From assembly GCA_016794545.1 (NCBI GenBank), contig JAEUJX010000233.1, positions 1 through 38,672 on the forward strand: 38,672 nucleotides of DNA, given 5' to 3'. Positions 9,945 through 18,686 of the stretch are shown piece after piece. The DNA comes from Myxococcales bacterium. GTDB lineage: Bacteria > Myxococcota_A > Polyangia > Haliangiales > Haliangiaceae. The notes beneath the pieces are model-generated. The model saw only the letters and a program-made list of their open reading frames with translations. It did no database searches and had not been told where the DNA came from. Each line of letters begins with the position of its first letter. The first letter of the stretch is position 1. A program made the translations under genes and the position numbers.

Positions 9945-11117
9945 TCAGGCCCCGCCCGGATCGACCATGCCGTCCGGGAGGGTCTCGTGGTCCACGAACG
10001 GCACGAACCCGTACGGCAGGTTGAACACCTCCCACAGGCCGTGGAAGAACTTCTTCGCGGGTTTCGAGCGCTTCTCGAACAGCCAGTCGCAGAACCCCTG
10101 GGCGTTGAAGCTGATGCCGATGTAGCTGTGCTTGCTCTCGCGGTAGCGCGGGTACCCGAGCGGCGGCTCGGGCTTGTAGCCGTTGCTGCCGTAGCCGACC
10201 GCCACGTCGATGAACCGGAAGATCGTCCCGTACCGCAGGGTGCGCAGGCGCTCGAACGCCCCGAGGTGGAGCGCGAGCATGTAGGTCTGGCCGGTGTAGT
10301 CCTCGGCGACGTTGACATTCCCGCCCTCGAGCTGATCCCAGTACGCCTGGGTCGGCGAGTACTGGACGCGGAAGTCGATCAGCTCGTCGAGCCGCGGCCA
10401 TAGCGACATCGCGACCGCGAGCCCGGCGCCGAGCGTGTTGAACGTGAAGTCGCCGTAGCTGAACTCGTAGTAGAAGCCGTCCTTGATCTCGACCCCGAAG
10501 AACAGCAGCTCGGAGAGCCCCGACGCGATCAGCGTCGACGGCAGCCGGTCGAAGCCGCCCCACTGCACGAGCAGCTCGGTGCCGCCGCGCGCGAGCCCGT
10601 AGGTCGCCCACGCATGACCGAGCTTGTCGGCGCCGGCCGAGTAGCGGCGCGAGCCGAACCAGCCCTCGCGGTCGTTCCAGACCTTCCAGTTGCCGTCACC
10701 ACCCCACCGGAACTCGGACAGCGGCTTGTGCTGCCGGTACCACGCGAAATAGGTCCAGGTGGTGAATGCCCCATAGATGCCGGCGAGGGTCAGGCCGGCG
10801 GCGAGCTTGCGGCTGGGCTGGGCCGGCTCGGCCCGCGCCTCGAGCACGGGAGTTGGGCCCTGGTCCAACCACGGCGTGGGGGCGGGGTTGTCTCGAACTG
10901 TGGCGTTCGGATCATGGGGAGACCCCGGAGCTACCCACCCTCCGACGGGATCGGCCACCGTGCGCTGGTGCAACACCGCGATCAGCAACAGGGCCGTCAG
11001 GCCGGTCCGCACGGCCCGCCAGATCTCATGGGGGATGGGTAATGACAAGCGCGGACCCTCAACTTTCCGAGGTTCGGTGACCGGGGTACGGGTGAGGTGG
11101 CAAGATGCGTCAACCAA
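9945..11117 (-). CDS. DUF2279 (YfiM-like) predicted envelope protein
   Basis: The product (up to 390 residues) contains the DUF2279 core DKLGHAWATYGLARG, followed by hydrophobic helices and FFGVEIKDGFYYEFSYGDFTFNTLGA. Family members are small predicted envelope proteins of unknown function (E. coli YfiM), and this one has a much longer C-terminal region. A hydrophobic export segment (VRTGLTALLLIAVLHQ) lies about 35 residues from the ATG at 11117. A TTG at 11048 would place it nearer the N-terminus, so the true start is uncertain. A second hydrophobic segment (AGLTLAGIYGAFTTWTYFAW) precedes the core. The protein is probably anchored in or exported across the inner membrane. Its role and the meaning of its pairing with the Tiki-like lipoprotein are unknown. 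Confidence 0.75.
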   Translation of the reverse strand: MVDASCHLTRTPVTEPRKVEGPRLSLPIPHEIWRAVRTGLTALLLIAVLHQRTVADPVGGWVAPGSPHDPNATVRDNPAPTPWLDQGPTPVLEARAEPAQPSRKLAAGLTLAGIYGAFTTWTYFAWYRQHKPLSEFRWGGDGNWKVWNDREGWFGSRRYSAGADKLGHAWATYGLARGGTELLVQWGGFDRLPSTLIASGLSELLFFGVEIKDGFYYEFSYGDFTFNTLGAGLAVAMSLWPRLDELIDFRVQYSPTQAYWDQLEGGNVNVAEDYTGQTYMLALHLGAFERLRTLRYGTIFRFIDVAVGYGSNGYKPEPPLGYPRYRESKHSYIGISFNAQGFCDWLFEKRSKPAKKFFHGLWEVFNLPYGFVPFVDHETLPDGMVDPGGA

Positions 11118-11118
11118 C

Positions 11119-11147
11119 TTGAGTTATTGAGCGATTCGGCATAGGGT
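11119..11147 (+). promoter_or_regulatory. Candidate sigma-70-type promoter for the GT2 operon
   Basis: TTGAGT at 11119-11124 and TAGGGT at 11142-11147 are separated by 17 bases, in the 124-base divergent region before the GTG at 11242. The match is moderate (4/6 and 3/6 to the consensus). The resulting leader would be ~85 bases, unlike the leaderless pattern of other genes here. Confidence 0.35.
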
Positions 11148-11241
11148 GCGGTCACTACCCAGGGCACTTACTCGCTTCTTCCCGCCCTGCTGTCGATAGC
11201 TTTCTTGCCGTGAAACCTCGCCTCATGATTCGGAGCGTCGC

Positions 11242-12597
11242 GTGACCACCCATACCTTGTGGGTGATTTGTTACTGCCTCGCGATGGTGGTGTTCGTGAA
11301 CCGCTACATCGCCGGCATCGCGATGAGGGTGGCTCGCCGGAAGACCTGGGACGAGACCCGGGATGATTACGAGCCGACCGTGACGGCCGTGATCCCCATG
11401 TTCAACGAGGGATCCGCCATCAAGGAGACCCTCCAGAGCCTCCTCGACTCGGACTACCCGGCCGACAAGCTCAGCATCATCTGCATCGACGACTGCTCGA
11501 CCGACGACAGCTACGAGCAGGCCCGCGAGATCGCGAAGAAGTCGGGCGGACGCCTCAAGGTCATCCGCAACCGGACCAACCAGGGCAAGCGCCGCTCGAT
11601 CATCCGGGCGACCCGGGAGGCCGAGTCCGAGATCATCGTGTCCGTCGACTCGGACGTGGTGGTCGATGCCGACGCGGTCCGCCAGCTGACCCGCCGGTTC
11701 ACCGACGACAAGATCGCTGCGGTCGGCGGCTGGGTCGACGTCCGCAACAAGCAGGAGAACTGGCTCACCCGGATGCAGGTGACCAAGTACTGGTACTCCT
11801 ACTTCTTCTTGAAGAACCTCGAGTGGGGGTTCAAGCGCGTGATGTGCCTGTCGGGCTGCCTCACCGCCTACCGGCGTCACGTCCTCATCGAGCTCGAGCC
11901 GGTGCTCGAGAACCGCGAGGTCCTCGGGGTCCCCATCAAGTACGGCGAGGACCGGTTCCTGACCCGCCAGATCGTGAAGGCCGGCTACCTCACCACGATG
12001 ACCCTGGCGGCCCGGTGCCGCACGTTCGTGCCGTCGACCCTGTCGGCGTACTTCAGCCAGCAGCTGCGCTGGCGCCGCTCGAACATCGTCGACTACGCCG
12101 GGGCGATGTCGCACGTCTGGCGCCTCAACCCGCTGCTCGCGATTCACTACCTGTCGCAGTTCGCGCTGCTGCTGGTCTACCCGATCGCCGTCATCCGCGC
12201 GCTGATCGCGTTCAAGTTCTTCCCGGCGCTCGTGCTCCACATTGAGGTCGTCGTCGTCCTCGGCCTCATCTATCGCTGGCGCACGCGGAAGTACCCCAAG
12301 GAGGAGCGCGTCAACGCGCTCGCCTTCGTGCCGCTGTCGCTGCTCATGCCGGTGACGTACGCGCTGCTCACGCCGCTCGCGCTGTTCACGCTCGACACGT
12401 CGAGCTGGGAGACGCGCAACCACGAGGCCACGGCTTCGGACGCCAGCGAGGCGGTCGCCGAGGCGGGGCTGGCGGTTCCGGAGCAGGTCGTCGAGGTCGT
12501 CAGCGCGCCGCTGCCGGTCTCCGCGATCCCGGAGGCGATCACCGCCACGGGCCGTCTGGCGCGCCAGAATTCGCATGCAGAAATGCCTGCGGCTTGA
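11242..12597 (+). CDS. Processive family 2 glycosyltransferase (polysaccharide synthase)
   Basis: The 451-residue product begins with a GTG codon and an N-terminal membrane helix. A cytosolic GT2 domain follows with every hallmark of processive β-glycan synthases of the hyaluronan/chitin/PNAG type: DD at 83-84, DSD at 136-138, the acceptor-site SGC at 204-206, GED at 235-237, and QQLRW (Q/RxxRW) at 273-277. About three to four membrane helices follow (~residues 300-400). It should polymerise a nucleotide-activated sugar and pass the chain through its own membrane channel. The sugar cannot be deduced. The C-terminal tail is Ala/Val/Glu-rich and probably disordered. The adjacent adaptor gene starts 12 bases downstream, indicating an operon for synthesis and export. 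Confidence 0.9.
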   Translation: MTTHTLWVICYCLAMVVFVNRYIAGIAMRVARRKTWDETRDDYEPTVTAVIPMFNEGSAIKETLQSLLDSDYPADKLSIICIDDCSTDDSYEQAREIAKKSGGRLKVIRNRTNQGKRRSIIRATREAESEIIVSVDSDVVVDADAVRQLTRRFTDDKIAAVGGWVDVRNKQENWLTRMQVTKYWYSYFFLKNLEWGFKRVMCLSGCLTAYRRHVLIELEPVLENREVLGVPIKYGEDRFLTRQIVKAGYLTTMTLAARCRTFVPSTLSAYFSQQLRWRRSNIVDYAGAMSHVWRLNPLLAIHYLSQFALLLVYPIAVIRALIAFKFFPALVLHIEVVVVLGLIYRWRTRKYPKEERVNALAFVPLSLLMPVTYALLTPLALFTLDTSSWETRNHEATASDASEAVAEAGLAVPEQVVEVVSAPLPVSAIPEAITATGRLARQNSHAEMPAA

Positions 12598-12609
12598 TAA
12601 GGACGGCCC

Positions 12610-13410
12610 ATGGAAACGCGACCCTCGACCAACCGGCCCAAGTTCTGGACCGCGTTGCAGCCCACGATCGTCCGGGTCTACAAGGTCGCGGGCCTGGTCG
12701 CGCTGACCGCGATCCTCGTCGGGCTGCTCTCGTTCCTCGTCGTCAACGTGTTCTACTTCTTCGACCACACGTGGGTTCGCCCGGTGGTGCTGTCGCCGAC
12801 CCACCACAAGGTCGTCGAGGCCTCGACGCAGCTCGCGGACGCCAAGCTTCGCGCGGCCCAGATCGAGACCGAGCGCGTCGAGATCGATGCGGCGCTCGCG
12901 CAGATCGAGCGCGAGATCGCCTCGGATGATCGGTTCCTCGCCGAGGTCGGCACCACCGCCGACAAGCCGACCACGAACGACGCCTGGATGCTCCACCGCG
13001 AGGTCGAGAAGGCGAAGCTCGACAAGGAGAACGCGCTCGGGCGCAAGGTCCCGCTCAACCAGCGGCTCGAGAGCCTGAAGCTGCGCAAGGCCGATCAGGA
13101 GGCCCTCGTGAAGCGCCTCGAGGCCTCGCCGTACCTGAAGGCGGTCAACAACAAGGTCGTGCTCGCGTTCGTGCCGTACCAGAACCTCCGCAACGTGAAG
13201 ATCGGCACCAAGCTCTACGGCTGTGCGTGGGGCCTGGTCGCCTGCTCGAACGTGGGCAAGGTCACGGGTGTTCTCGAGGGTGAAGTGGACAACGTCCACC
13301 CCCACGACGAGAGCATCCAGCGCGGCGTGATGGTCGAGATCGACGTCTCCACGTCGGCGGCCGGCGAGCGCGTGCTGTTCGCCGGCGGCAAGCCCCTGTT
13401 CCTGTTTTGA
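12610..13410 (+). CDS. HlyD-like periplasmic adaptor partnered with the GT2 synthase
   Basis: The 266-residue product has a cytosolic N-terminus, one membrane helix (~26-51) and a long charged coiled-coil hairpin (~70-172). Its C-terminal β-barrel-like region (KVVLAFVPYQNLRNVKIGTKLYGC...GKVTG...QRGVMVEIDV) has the pattern of HlyD/membrane-fusion proteins. C205 and C212 may form a periplasmic disulfide. It lacks an obvious lipoyl half-motif pair and is shorter than typical type I secretion adaptors. Together with the synthase it resembles the synthase-plus-adaptor arrangement of alginate (Alg8/Alg44) systems, though no PilZ domain is present here. An AAGGA sequence 7 bases before the ATG is a good ribosome site. 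No outer-membrane export channel lies in the window. Confidence 0.82.
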   Translation: METRPSTNRPKFWTALQPTIVRVYKVAGLVALTAILVGLLSFLVVNVFYFFDHTWVRPVVLSPTHHKVVEASTQLADAKLRAAQIETERVEIDAALAQIEREIASDDRFLAEVGTTADKPTTNDAWMLHREVEKAKLDKENALGRKVPLNQRLESLKLRKADQEALVKRLEASPYLKAVNNKVVLAFVPYQNLRNVKIGTKLYGCAWGLVACSNVGKVTGVLEGEVDNVHPHDESIQRGVMVEIDVSTSAAGERVLFAGGKPLFLF

Positions 13411-13502
13411 TCGGGGCGGATCGGGGCTGACCGGGCACGGCGCGGCTCGGCCTCACCGGCAGCTATCGCTGAGACCGCCGGGGCCCGTGGTACCTCGATA
13501 GG

Positions 13503-15197
13503 GTGACGCCGGAGGAGCGGGAACAGAATCGGCGCGCCTTCATCGCCGATGCGGTGGAGGTCATGAACCGCTCCCTGGACTACCAGGAGACGCTGGTGGC
13601 TCTGGCGCAGGTCGCCGTGCCCCGGATCGCCGACTGGTGCGCGGTGGACATGGTCGAAGGGGGAGCGCTCCAGCGCCTCGCGGTGGCGCACGTCGATCCA
13701 GCGAAGCTCTCGCTCGCACGCGAGATCGAGCGGCGCTGGCCGGCAGACCTCGCCGCGGCGGGCGGCGTGCCCGGCATCATCAAGACCGGACGGCCCCGGA
13801 TCGTCTCCGAGATCACCGACGAGATGCTCGCGGCCACGCCCGACGCGGAGCACCGCGCGGCGCTGGGCGCGCTCGGGCTGCGCTCGTGGATCGGCGTGCC
13901 GCTCCGGCGCGGCGAGCAGACGATCGGCGTGATCTCGCTGATCATGGCGGAGTCGGGCCGGCGCTACGACTCGGCGGACCTCGCGCTCGCGGTGACGCTC
14001 GCCGACCGGGCGTCGAGCGCGATCGGCAATGCGCACGTGATGCGCGAGCTGGCACGCGCGCACGAGCAGGCCGAGGCCGCGTGCCGCGCCAAGGACGAGT
14101 TCCTCGCGATGCTCGGCCACGAGCTGCGCAACCCGCTCGCGCCGATCCTCACCGCGCTCGAGCTGATGCAGCTGAAGGCGCCCGTGGTCTGCGAGCGCGA
14201 GCGCGAGATCATCAAGCGTCAGGTCCGCCACGTGGTGCGGCTCGTCGACGATCTGCTCGACGTCTCGCGCATCACGCGCGGGACGATCGAGCTCGAGCAG
14301 ATCGAGCTCGACGTCGCCGACACGATCGGCAAGGCGATCGAGATGGCGTCGCCTCTGCTGGAGGAGAAGAAGCACGAGCTCGTCACGAGCTACCAGCGCG
14401 GGCTCGTGGTGAGTGCGGACCCGGTGCGGCTCGCGCAGGTCGTCGCGAACCTCGTCACGAACGCGGCGAGGTACACCGAGCGCGGCGGCCGCATCACGAT
14501 CAGCGCGAGCCGCGAGGGCGAGCGGGTCGCGATCCGCGTGAAGGACACCGGCATCGGCATCGCGCCGGAGGTGTTGCCGCAGGTGTTCGAGACGTTCTAT
14601 CAAGGCCCGCAGGCGCTCGACCGCAAGCACGGCGGGCTCGGGCTCGGGCTCGCGATCGTGCGGATGCTCGTCGCGCTCCACGGCGGCGAGGTGTCCGCGA
14701 CGAGCACACCGGGAGCGGGGAGCGAGTTCACGGTGTGGCTGCCGGCCGTCGCGAACAGCTCTCGGCCGCGACCGCCGATCGGCACGCCGATCAAGGGCGC
14801 GCGCCCGCTCTCCCGCGAGCAGATCCTGATCGTCGACGACAACCCTGACGCCCTGTCGATGCTCGCCGACGCGCTCGAGTCGCGGGGCCTGTCGATCCAC
14901 CGCGCGCACGACGCGCCGAGCGCGCTCGCGGTCGCGGAGAAGGTGGCGCTGCGGGTGGCACTGCTCGACATCGGGCTGCCCGTGATGGACGGCTACGAGC
15001 TCGCGCGCCGGTTGCGCGAGCTGCCCGGCCTCGCGGACATCCAGCTGGTCGCGATCACCGGCTACGGGCAGCCCTCGGATCTCGATCGCTCGCGGCGCGA
15101 GGGCTTCGCCGCGCACCTGGTGAAGCCGATCGCGCTCGATGCGGTCCAGGTCACCATCGAGCAGCTGCTCGCGCACGCGCCGCCGCGCGTCGCGTAG
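13503..15197 (+). CDS. Soluble hybrid histidine kinase (GAF-HisKA-HATPase-REC)
   Basis: The 564-residue product has no membrane segment. Residues ~10-180 form a GAF-like sensor (RIADWCAVDMVEGG ... SWIGVPLRRGEQTIGVISLIM). HisKA follows with the phosphoacceptor H206 in MLGHELRNP. The ATPase domain has the N box NLVTNAARYT (316-325), the G1 box DTGIGI (348-353) and the G2 box GGLGLGLAI (377-385). A C-terminal receiver domain has the acidic pair VDDN (444-447), the phosphoacceptor D489 (LLDIGLP) and K541 (HLVKPI). All catalytic residues look intact. It should sense a cytoplasmic small molecule, redox or light signal through GAF and pass phosphate to its own receiver and then to an unlinked partner. 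It stands alone as a transcription unit 92 bases after the adaptor gene. The start codon is GTG. Confidence 0.93.
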   Translation: MTPEEREQNRRAFIADAVEVMNRSLDYQETLVALAQVAVPRIADWCAVDMVEGGALQRLAVAHVDPAKLSLAREIERRWPADLAAAGGVPGIIKTGRPRIVSEITDEMLAATPDAEHRAALGALGLRSWIGVPLRRGEQTIGVISLIMAESGRRYDSADLALAVTLADRASSAIGNAHVMRELARAHEQAEAACRAKDEFLAMLGHELRNPLAPILTALELMQLKAPVVCEREREIIKRQVRHVVRLVDDLLDVSRITRGTIELEQIELDVADTIGKAIEMASPLLEEKKHELVTSYQRGLVVSADPVRLAQVVANLVTNAARYTERGGRITISASREGERVAIRVKDTGIGIAPEVLPQVFETFYQGPQALDRKHGGLGLGLAIVRMLVALHGGEVSATSTPGAGSEFTVWLPAVANSSRPRPPIGTPIKGARPLSREQILIVDDNPDALSMLADALESRGLSIHRAHDAPSALAVAEKVALRVALLDIGLPVMDGYELARRLRELPGLADIQLVAITGYGQPSDLDRSRREGFAAHLVKPIALDAVQVTIEQLLAHAPPRVA

Positions 15198-15386
15198 CCG
15201 TTGCGTACATAAGCGTCGCAAGGTGGCGAGATCGCTCGCTACCCCAGCATAACTCCTACTGTTAACGCCGCTTTAAAGATCAGATCGGGGGCGATCTGCG
15301 GCACCGCGTCCTGTACCATGAAGAACGTTTGGGGACGGCATCCGTCGTGGGTGCAGGTCGGCGGTTCGTTTGGAGGACACTGATCG
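15198..15386 (+). promoter_or_regulatory. Leader/promoter region of the kinase operon
   Basis: This 189-base gap is noticeably richer in A/T than its surroundings. It holds a TACTGT hexamer (15257-15262), overlapping a GTTAAC palindrome (15261-15266), then TTTAAA (15272-15277). A hairpin follows, CAGATCG (15281-15287) pairing with CGATCTG (15292-15298) around GGGG. A strong ribosome site GGAGGA (15372-15377) lies 9 bases before the ATG. This is the only gene here with both a long leader and a near-perfect Shine-Dalgarno sequence. The exact promoter is uncertain. Confidence 0.4.
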
Positions 15387-18300
15387 ATGAGTGATGACAA
15401 GACCCGTCTTGGAGTGACCCCGGACCCGGGCGGTGCCCAACCGCCGCAGGCCGCTGACCCGCAGCTCAAGGCCGCCGCCGCGGGCAGTGGCTCGCTGCGT
15501 ACTCCGAGTGACGCCACGATCGTCCTCGGCGACGAGCCGAAGCGCACCAAGACGCTGTCGGGTGTTCCGCCGATCGCGGCCACACCGTCCACGCACAAGG
15601 GACCGCACGACGCGACGGTGGTCCTCGGGCACGCAGGACCTGCGCCCACGCCGCCGCACACCATGCCGAATGGCACGCCACCGAGCACGCCCGCGATGGC
15701 GCCGCCGCAGGCCAACACCCTCCAGGGCAAGGCAGGCGGGACGCGCAACGAGCACTCGGGCCTCCTGCCGCGCACCGGCCGCAGCGCGTGGGACTCCTCG
15801 TTCGAGGCCGAGACCACGGGTGTCCACGCGACCAGCGCGATGCCGACCCCGGGCGTCCGCATCAACCAGTACGAGATCATCAAGCTGCTCGGCGAAGGCG
15901 GCATGGGCAGCGTGTTCCTCGCCCGCGACCTCCGGCTCGGCCGCCGCGTCGCGATCAAGGTCCTGCAGTCCCAGCAGGAGGAGCTGACCCAGCGCTTCCT
16001 CGTCGAGGCGCGCACGACCGCGCGCTGCCAGCACGACAACATCGTCGTGATCTACGAGGTCGGCGAGCACGGCGGCGCGCCGTACATCGTCCTCGAGTTC
16101 CTGAACGGCAAGCCGCTCACCGAGTACACGAAGGACGGCCAGAAGCTGCCCTACGCGCGCGCGGTCGAGATCATGGTCCAGATCCTCAAGGCGCTGCAGT
16201 GCGCGCACGAGCACGGCATCGTTCACCGCGACCTCAAGCCCGACAACATCTTCGTGATGGACTCCGGCAACCTGAAGGTCCTCGACTTCGGCATCGCGAA
16301 GGTGCTGCAGGGCGGTGCGTCGGAGAACCAGGGCAGCAGCAAGTCGGCGGCGGCGGTCCGCATGCCGAGCCCGCTCGAGCTCGCGACCGGCACGAACACC
16401 AGCCTGACCCGGGTCGGCACGATCATGGGCACGCTGAAGTACATGTCCCCCGAGCAGTGGGGCATCGGCATCGAGATCGATCACCTGACCGACATCTGGG
16501 CGTGCGGCATCCTGCTGCACCGGATGATCTGCGGGCGCCACCCGCTGCACCCGCTCGATGGCAACCAGCTCGTCGTGACGGCGATGCTCGAGCTGCCCAT
16601 GCCGTCGATGCAGGAGGCCGCGCCGCCCGACGTGCCGCGCGAGCTGATCCAGATCGTCGATCGCTGCCTGCTCAAGATGAAGGAGCAGCGCTGGCAGTCG
16701 GCCGAGGAGCTGCTCCGCGCGCTCGAGCCGTTCCTGCCCGGCCGCCGCGCCACCAAGGAGCTGCAGATCGACGAGAGCCCGTACGCGGGTCTGTCGTCGT
16801 TCCAGGAAGGCGACGCCGACAAGTTCTTCGGCCGCAACCGCGAGATCGCGGCGATGGTGACCCGCATCCGCGACCGGCCGCTGATGGCCGTCGTCGGCAG
16901 CTCCGGCGCCGGCAAGAGCTCGTTCGTCCGCGCCGGTCTCGTGCCCGCCCTGAAGCGCTCCGGCGAGACGTGGGAGACGCTCGTCATCCGCCCCGGCCGC
17001 TCGCCGATCGAGGCGCTCGCCGGCGTGATCCAGCCGATGGTCGCGACCGCGGCGAACCTCGCCGACGAGATGGAGGAGCAGAAGAAGCTCGTCGAGAAGC
17101 TGCGCAAGGAGCCGGGTCACCTCGGCCACGTGCTGCGCGGACGCGCGCGCCGCGACAACCGGCGCCTGCTCCTGTTCGTCGATCAGTTCGAGGAGCTGTT
17201 CACGATGACGGCGGACCCGGCGGAGCGCGCCGCGTTCATGGCATCGCTGTCGGCCGTCGCCGACGACGCGACGAGCCCGCTGCGCGTCGTGCTGTCGATC
17301 CGCTCGGACTTCCTCGACCGCCTCGCCGAGGATCCGCAGTTCCTCGCCGAGCTCACGCAGGGCCTGTTCTTCCTCGGACCGCCGGGCCGCGACGGTCTGC
17401 GCGAGGCGATCACGAACCCGGCGGAGATGGCCGGCTTCGCGTTCGAGCTGCCCGCCACCGTCGAGGACATGCTCGACACCCTCGAGACCACGCCGGGCGC
17501 GCTGCCGCTCCTCCAGTTCGCCGCGAGCAAGCTGTGGGAGTCGCGCGACAAGGCCCGCAAGCTACTGACGCACAACGCGTACACCCAGATGGGTGGCGTG
17601 ACCGGTGCGCTCGCGAGCCACGCGGACCACGTCGTCCGCGAGCTCGGCCAGGCCAAGCAGCCGCTGGTCCGCGCGATCATGCTGCGCCTGGTCTCGCCGG
17701 AGCGCACGCGCGCGATCGTGCCGATGGCCGAGCTGCGCGAGCTGTCGCGCGAGGTCGGCGAGGTGCAGCGGCTCGTCGATCAGATGGTCGATGCGCGCCT
17801 CCTCGTCGTGCAGACGATCGAGGGCGGCAAGGGATCGACGGTCGAGATCGTGCACGAGTCGCTCGTGCAGAACTGGCCGACGCTCCGGCGCTGGCTCGAC
17901 GAGAACCAGGACGACGCCGAGCTGATCGATCAGCTGCGCACCGCGGCTCGCCAGTGGGCGCAGAAGGGCCGCGACGTCGGCCTCCTGTGGCGCGGCGACA
18001 CCGCCGAGGAAGCGAAGAAGTTCAAGAAGCGCTACAAGGGCCCGCTGTCCGACGTGGAGCGCGCCTTCCTCGAGGCCGTGGTCACCTACGAGGTGCAGCA
18101 GGCGCGCAAGCGGCGCAGCCTGGTGATCGCGGGCTTCGTGGCTCTCGGCGCGGTGGTGATCGCGGCGATGGTCGCCCTTGTCATCATCCAGAAGTCGCGC
18201 GCCACCGCCACCGCGAACGCGAAGCGCGCCGAGGAAGCGAAGGTCGAGGCCGTGGCCGCGCAGAAGACCGCCGAGGAGGCGCTCGCCGCCGCCCAGGAGA

Positions 18301-18650
18301 AGGAGCGCCAGCGCATCGCCGCCACGGCCGCGCAGAAGACCGCCGAGACCAAGACGACGGTGGTCACCCAGCAGCTCGGCGTCGCGGAGCAGGATCTCGC
18401 GAAAAAGAACCAGGAGCTCGAGGCCCAGATCCTCGTGAGCAAGGAGAACGAGGAGAAGGCGAAGGTCGCCGCGGCGCGTGCCGAGGCGGAGTCGCGCAAG
18501 GCCATCGCCGCGGCCGAGGAAGCGCAGAAGGCCCGCGACAAGGCCGAGGCCGAGCGCGTGCGTGCAGAGAACGCCGAGAGGGCCCAGAAGGCCCGCGCGG
18601 ATCGGTTCGAAGCGCAGATGGGTTCGAAGTCGATCGAAGAGCTGAAGTAA
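15387..18650 (+). CDS. Ser/Thr protein kinase - nSTAND1 NTPase - TM - coiled-coil protein
   Basis: The 1087-residue product starts with a ~160-residue Pro/Thr-rich, probably disordered region holding three DxT-x-(x)-LG motifs (T6, T44, T77). The kinase domain (~162-450) has GEGGMGSV, the ATP lysine K191, HRDLKPDN with D282, DFG at 300-302 and SPE at 354-356, so it should be active. The DFG-to-SPE segment (about 57 residues) is long for this family. A STAND-type NTPase follows (~466-890), with Walker A GSSGAGKSS (504-512) and Walker B LLLFVDQFEEL (~594-604). One membrane helix (~911-933) is followed by ~150 residues of Ala/Glu/Lys coiled coil. STAND kinases of this class usually end in WD40 repeats; none is present. 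It is the first gene of a likely three-gene unit with two envelope proteins. Confidence 0.93.
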   Translation: MSDDKTRLGVTPDPGGAQPPQAADPQLKAAAAGSGSLRTPSDATIVLGDEPKRTKTLSGVPPIAATPSTHKGPHDATVVLGHAGPAPTPPHTMPNGTPPSTPAMAPPQANTLQGKAGGTRNEHSGLLPRTGRSAWDSSFEAETTGVHATSAMPTPGVRINQYEIIKLLGEGGMGSVFLARDLRLGRRVAIKVLQSQQEELTQRFLVEARTTARCQHDNIVVIYEVGEHGGAPYIVLEFLNGKPLTEYTKDGQKLPYARAVEIMVQILKALQCAHEHGIVHRDLKPDNIFVMDSGNLKVLDFGIAKVLQGGASENQGSSKSAAAVRMPSPLELATGTNTSLTRVGTIMGTLKYMSPEQWGIGIEIDHLTDIWACGILLHRMICGRHPLHPLDGNQLVVTAMLELPMPSMQEAAPPDVPRELIQIVDRCLLKMKEQRWQSAEELLRALEPFLPGRRATKELQIDESPYAGLSSFQEGDADKFFGRNREIAAMVTRIRDRPLMAVVGSSGAGKSSFVRAGLVPALKRSGETWETLVIRPGRSPIEALAGVIQPMVATAANLADEMEEQKKLVEKLRKEPGHLGHVLRGRARRDNRRLLLFVDQFEELFTMTADPAERAAFMASLSAVADDATSPLRVVLSIRSDFLDRLAEDPQFLAELTQGLFFLGPPGRDGLREAITNPAEMAGFAFELPATVEDMLDTLETTPGALPLLQFAASKLWESRDKARKLLTHNAYTQMGGVTGALASHADHVVRELGQAKQPLVRAIMLRLVSPERTRAIVPMAELRELSREVGEVQRLVDQMVDARLLVVQTIEGGKGSTVEIVHESLVQNWPTLRRWLDENQDDAELIDQLRTAARQWAQKGRDVGLLWRGDTAEEAKKFKKRYKGPLSDVERAFLEAVVTYEVQQARKRRSLVIAGFVALGAVVIAAMVALVIIQKSRATATANAKRAEEAKVEAVAAQKTAEEALAAAQEKERQRIAATAAQKTAETKTTVVTQQLGVAEQDLAKKNQELEAQILVSKENEEKAKVAAARAEAESRKAIAAAEEAQKARDKAEAERVRAENAERAQKARADRFEAQMGSKSIEELK

Positions 18651-18686
18651 CTCGTCCTTACGTCATCGTCCGGGGAAACGATAACC

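Noticed and set aside
13409-13428. Tandem 10-base direct repeat (GATCGGGGC plus one base, twice) just after the adaptor gene.
   Set aside because: Too short and GC-rich to call a regulatory element; it probably reflects local slippage.
15201-15298. Small hairpins in the leader of the kinase operon considered as a riboswitch.
   Set aside because: The arms are only 5-7 bases, there is no recognisable riboswitch core, and no T-run terminator precedes the start codon.
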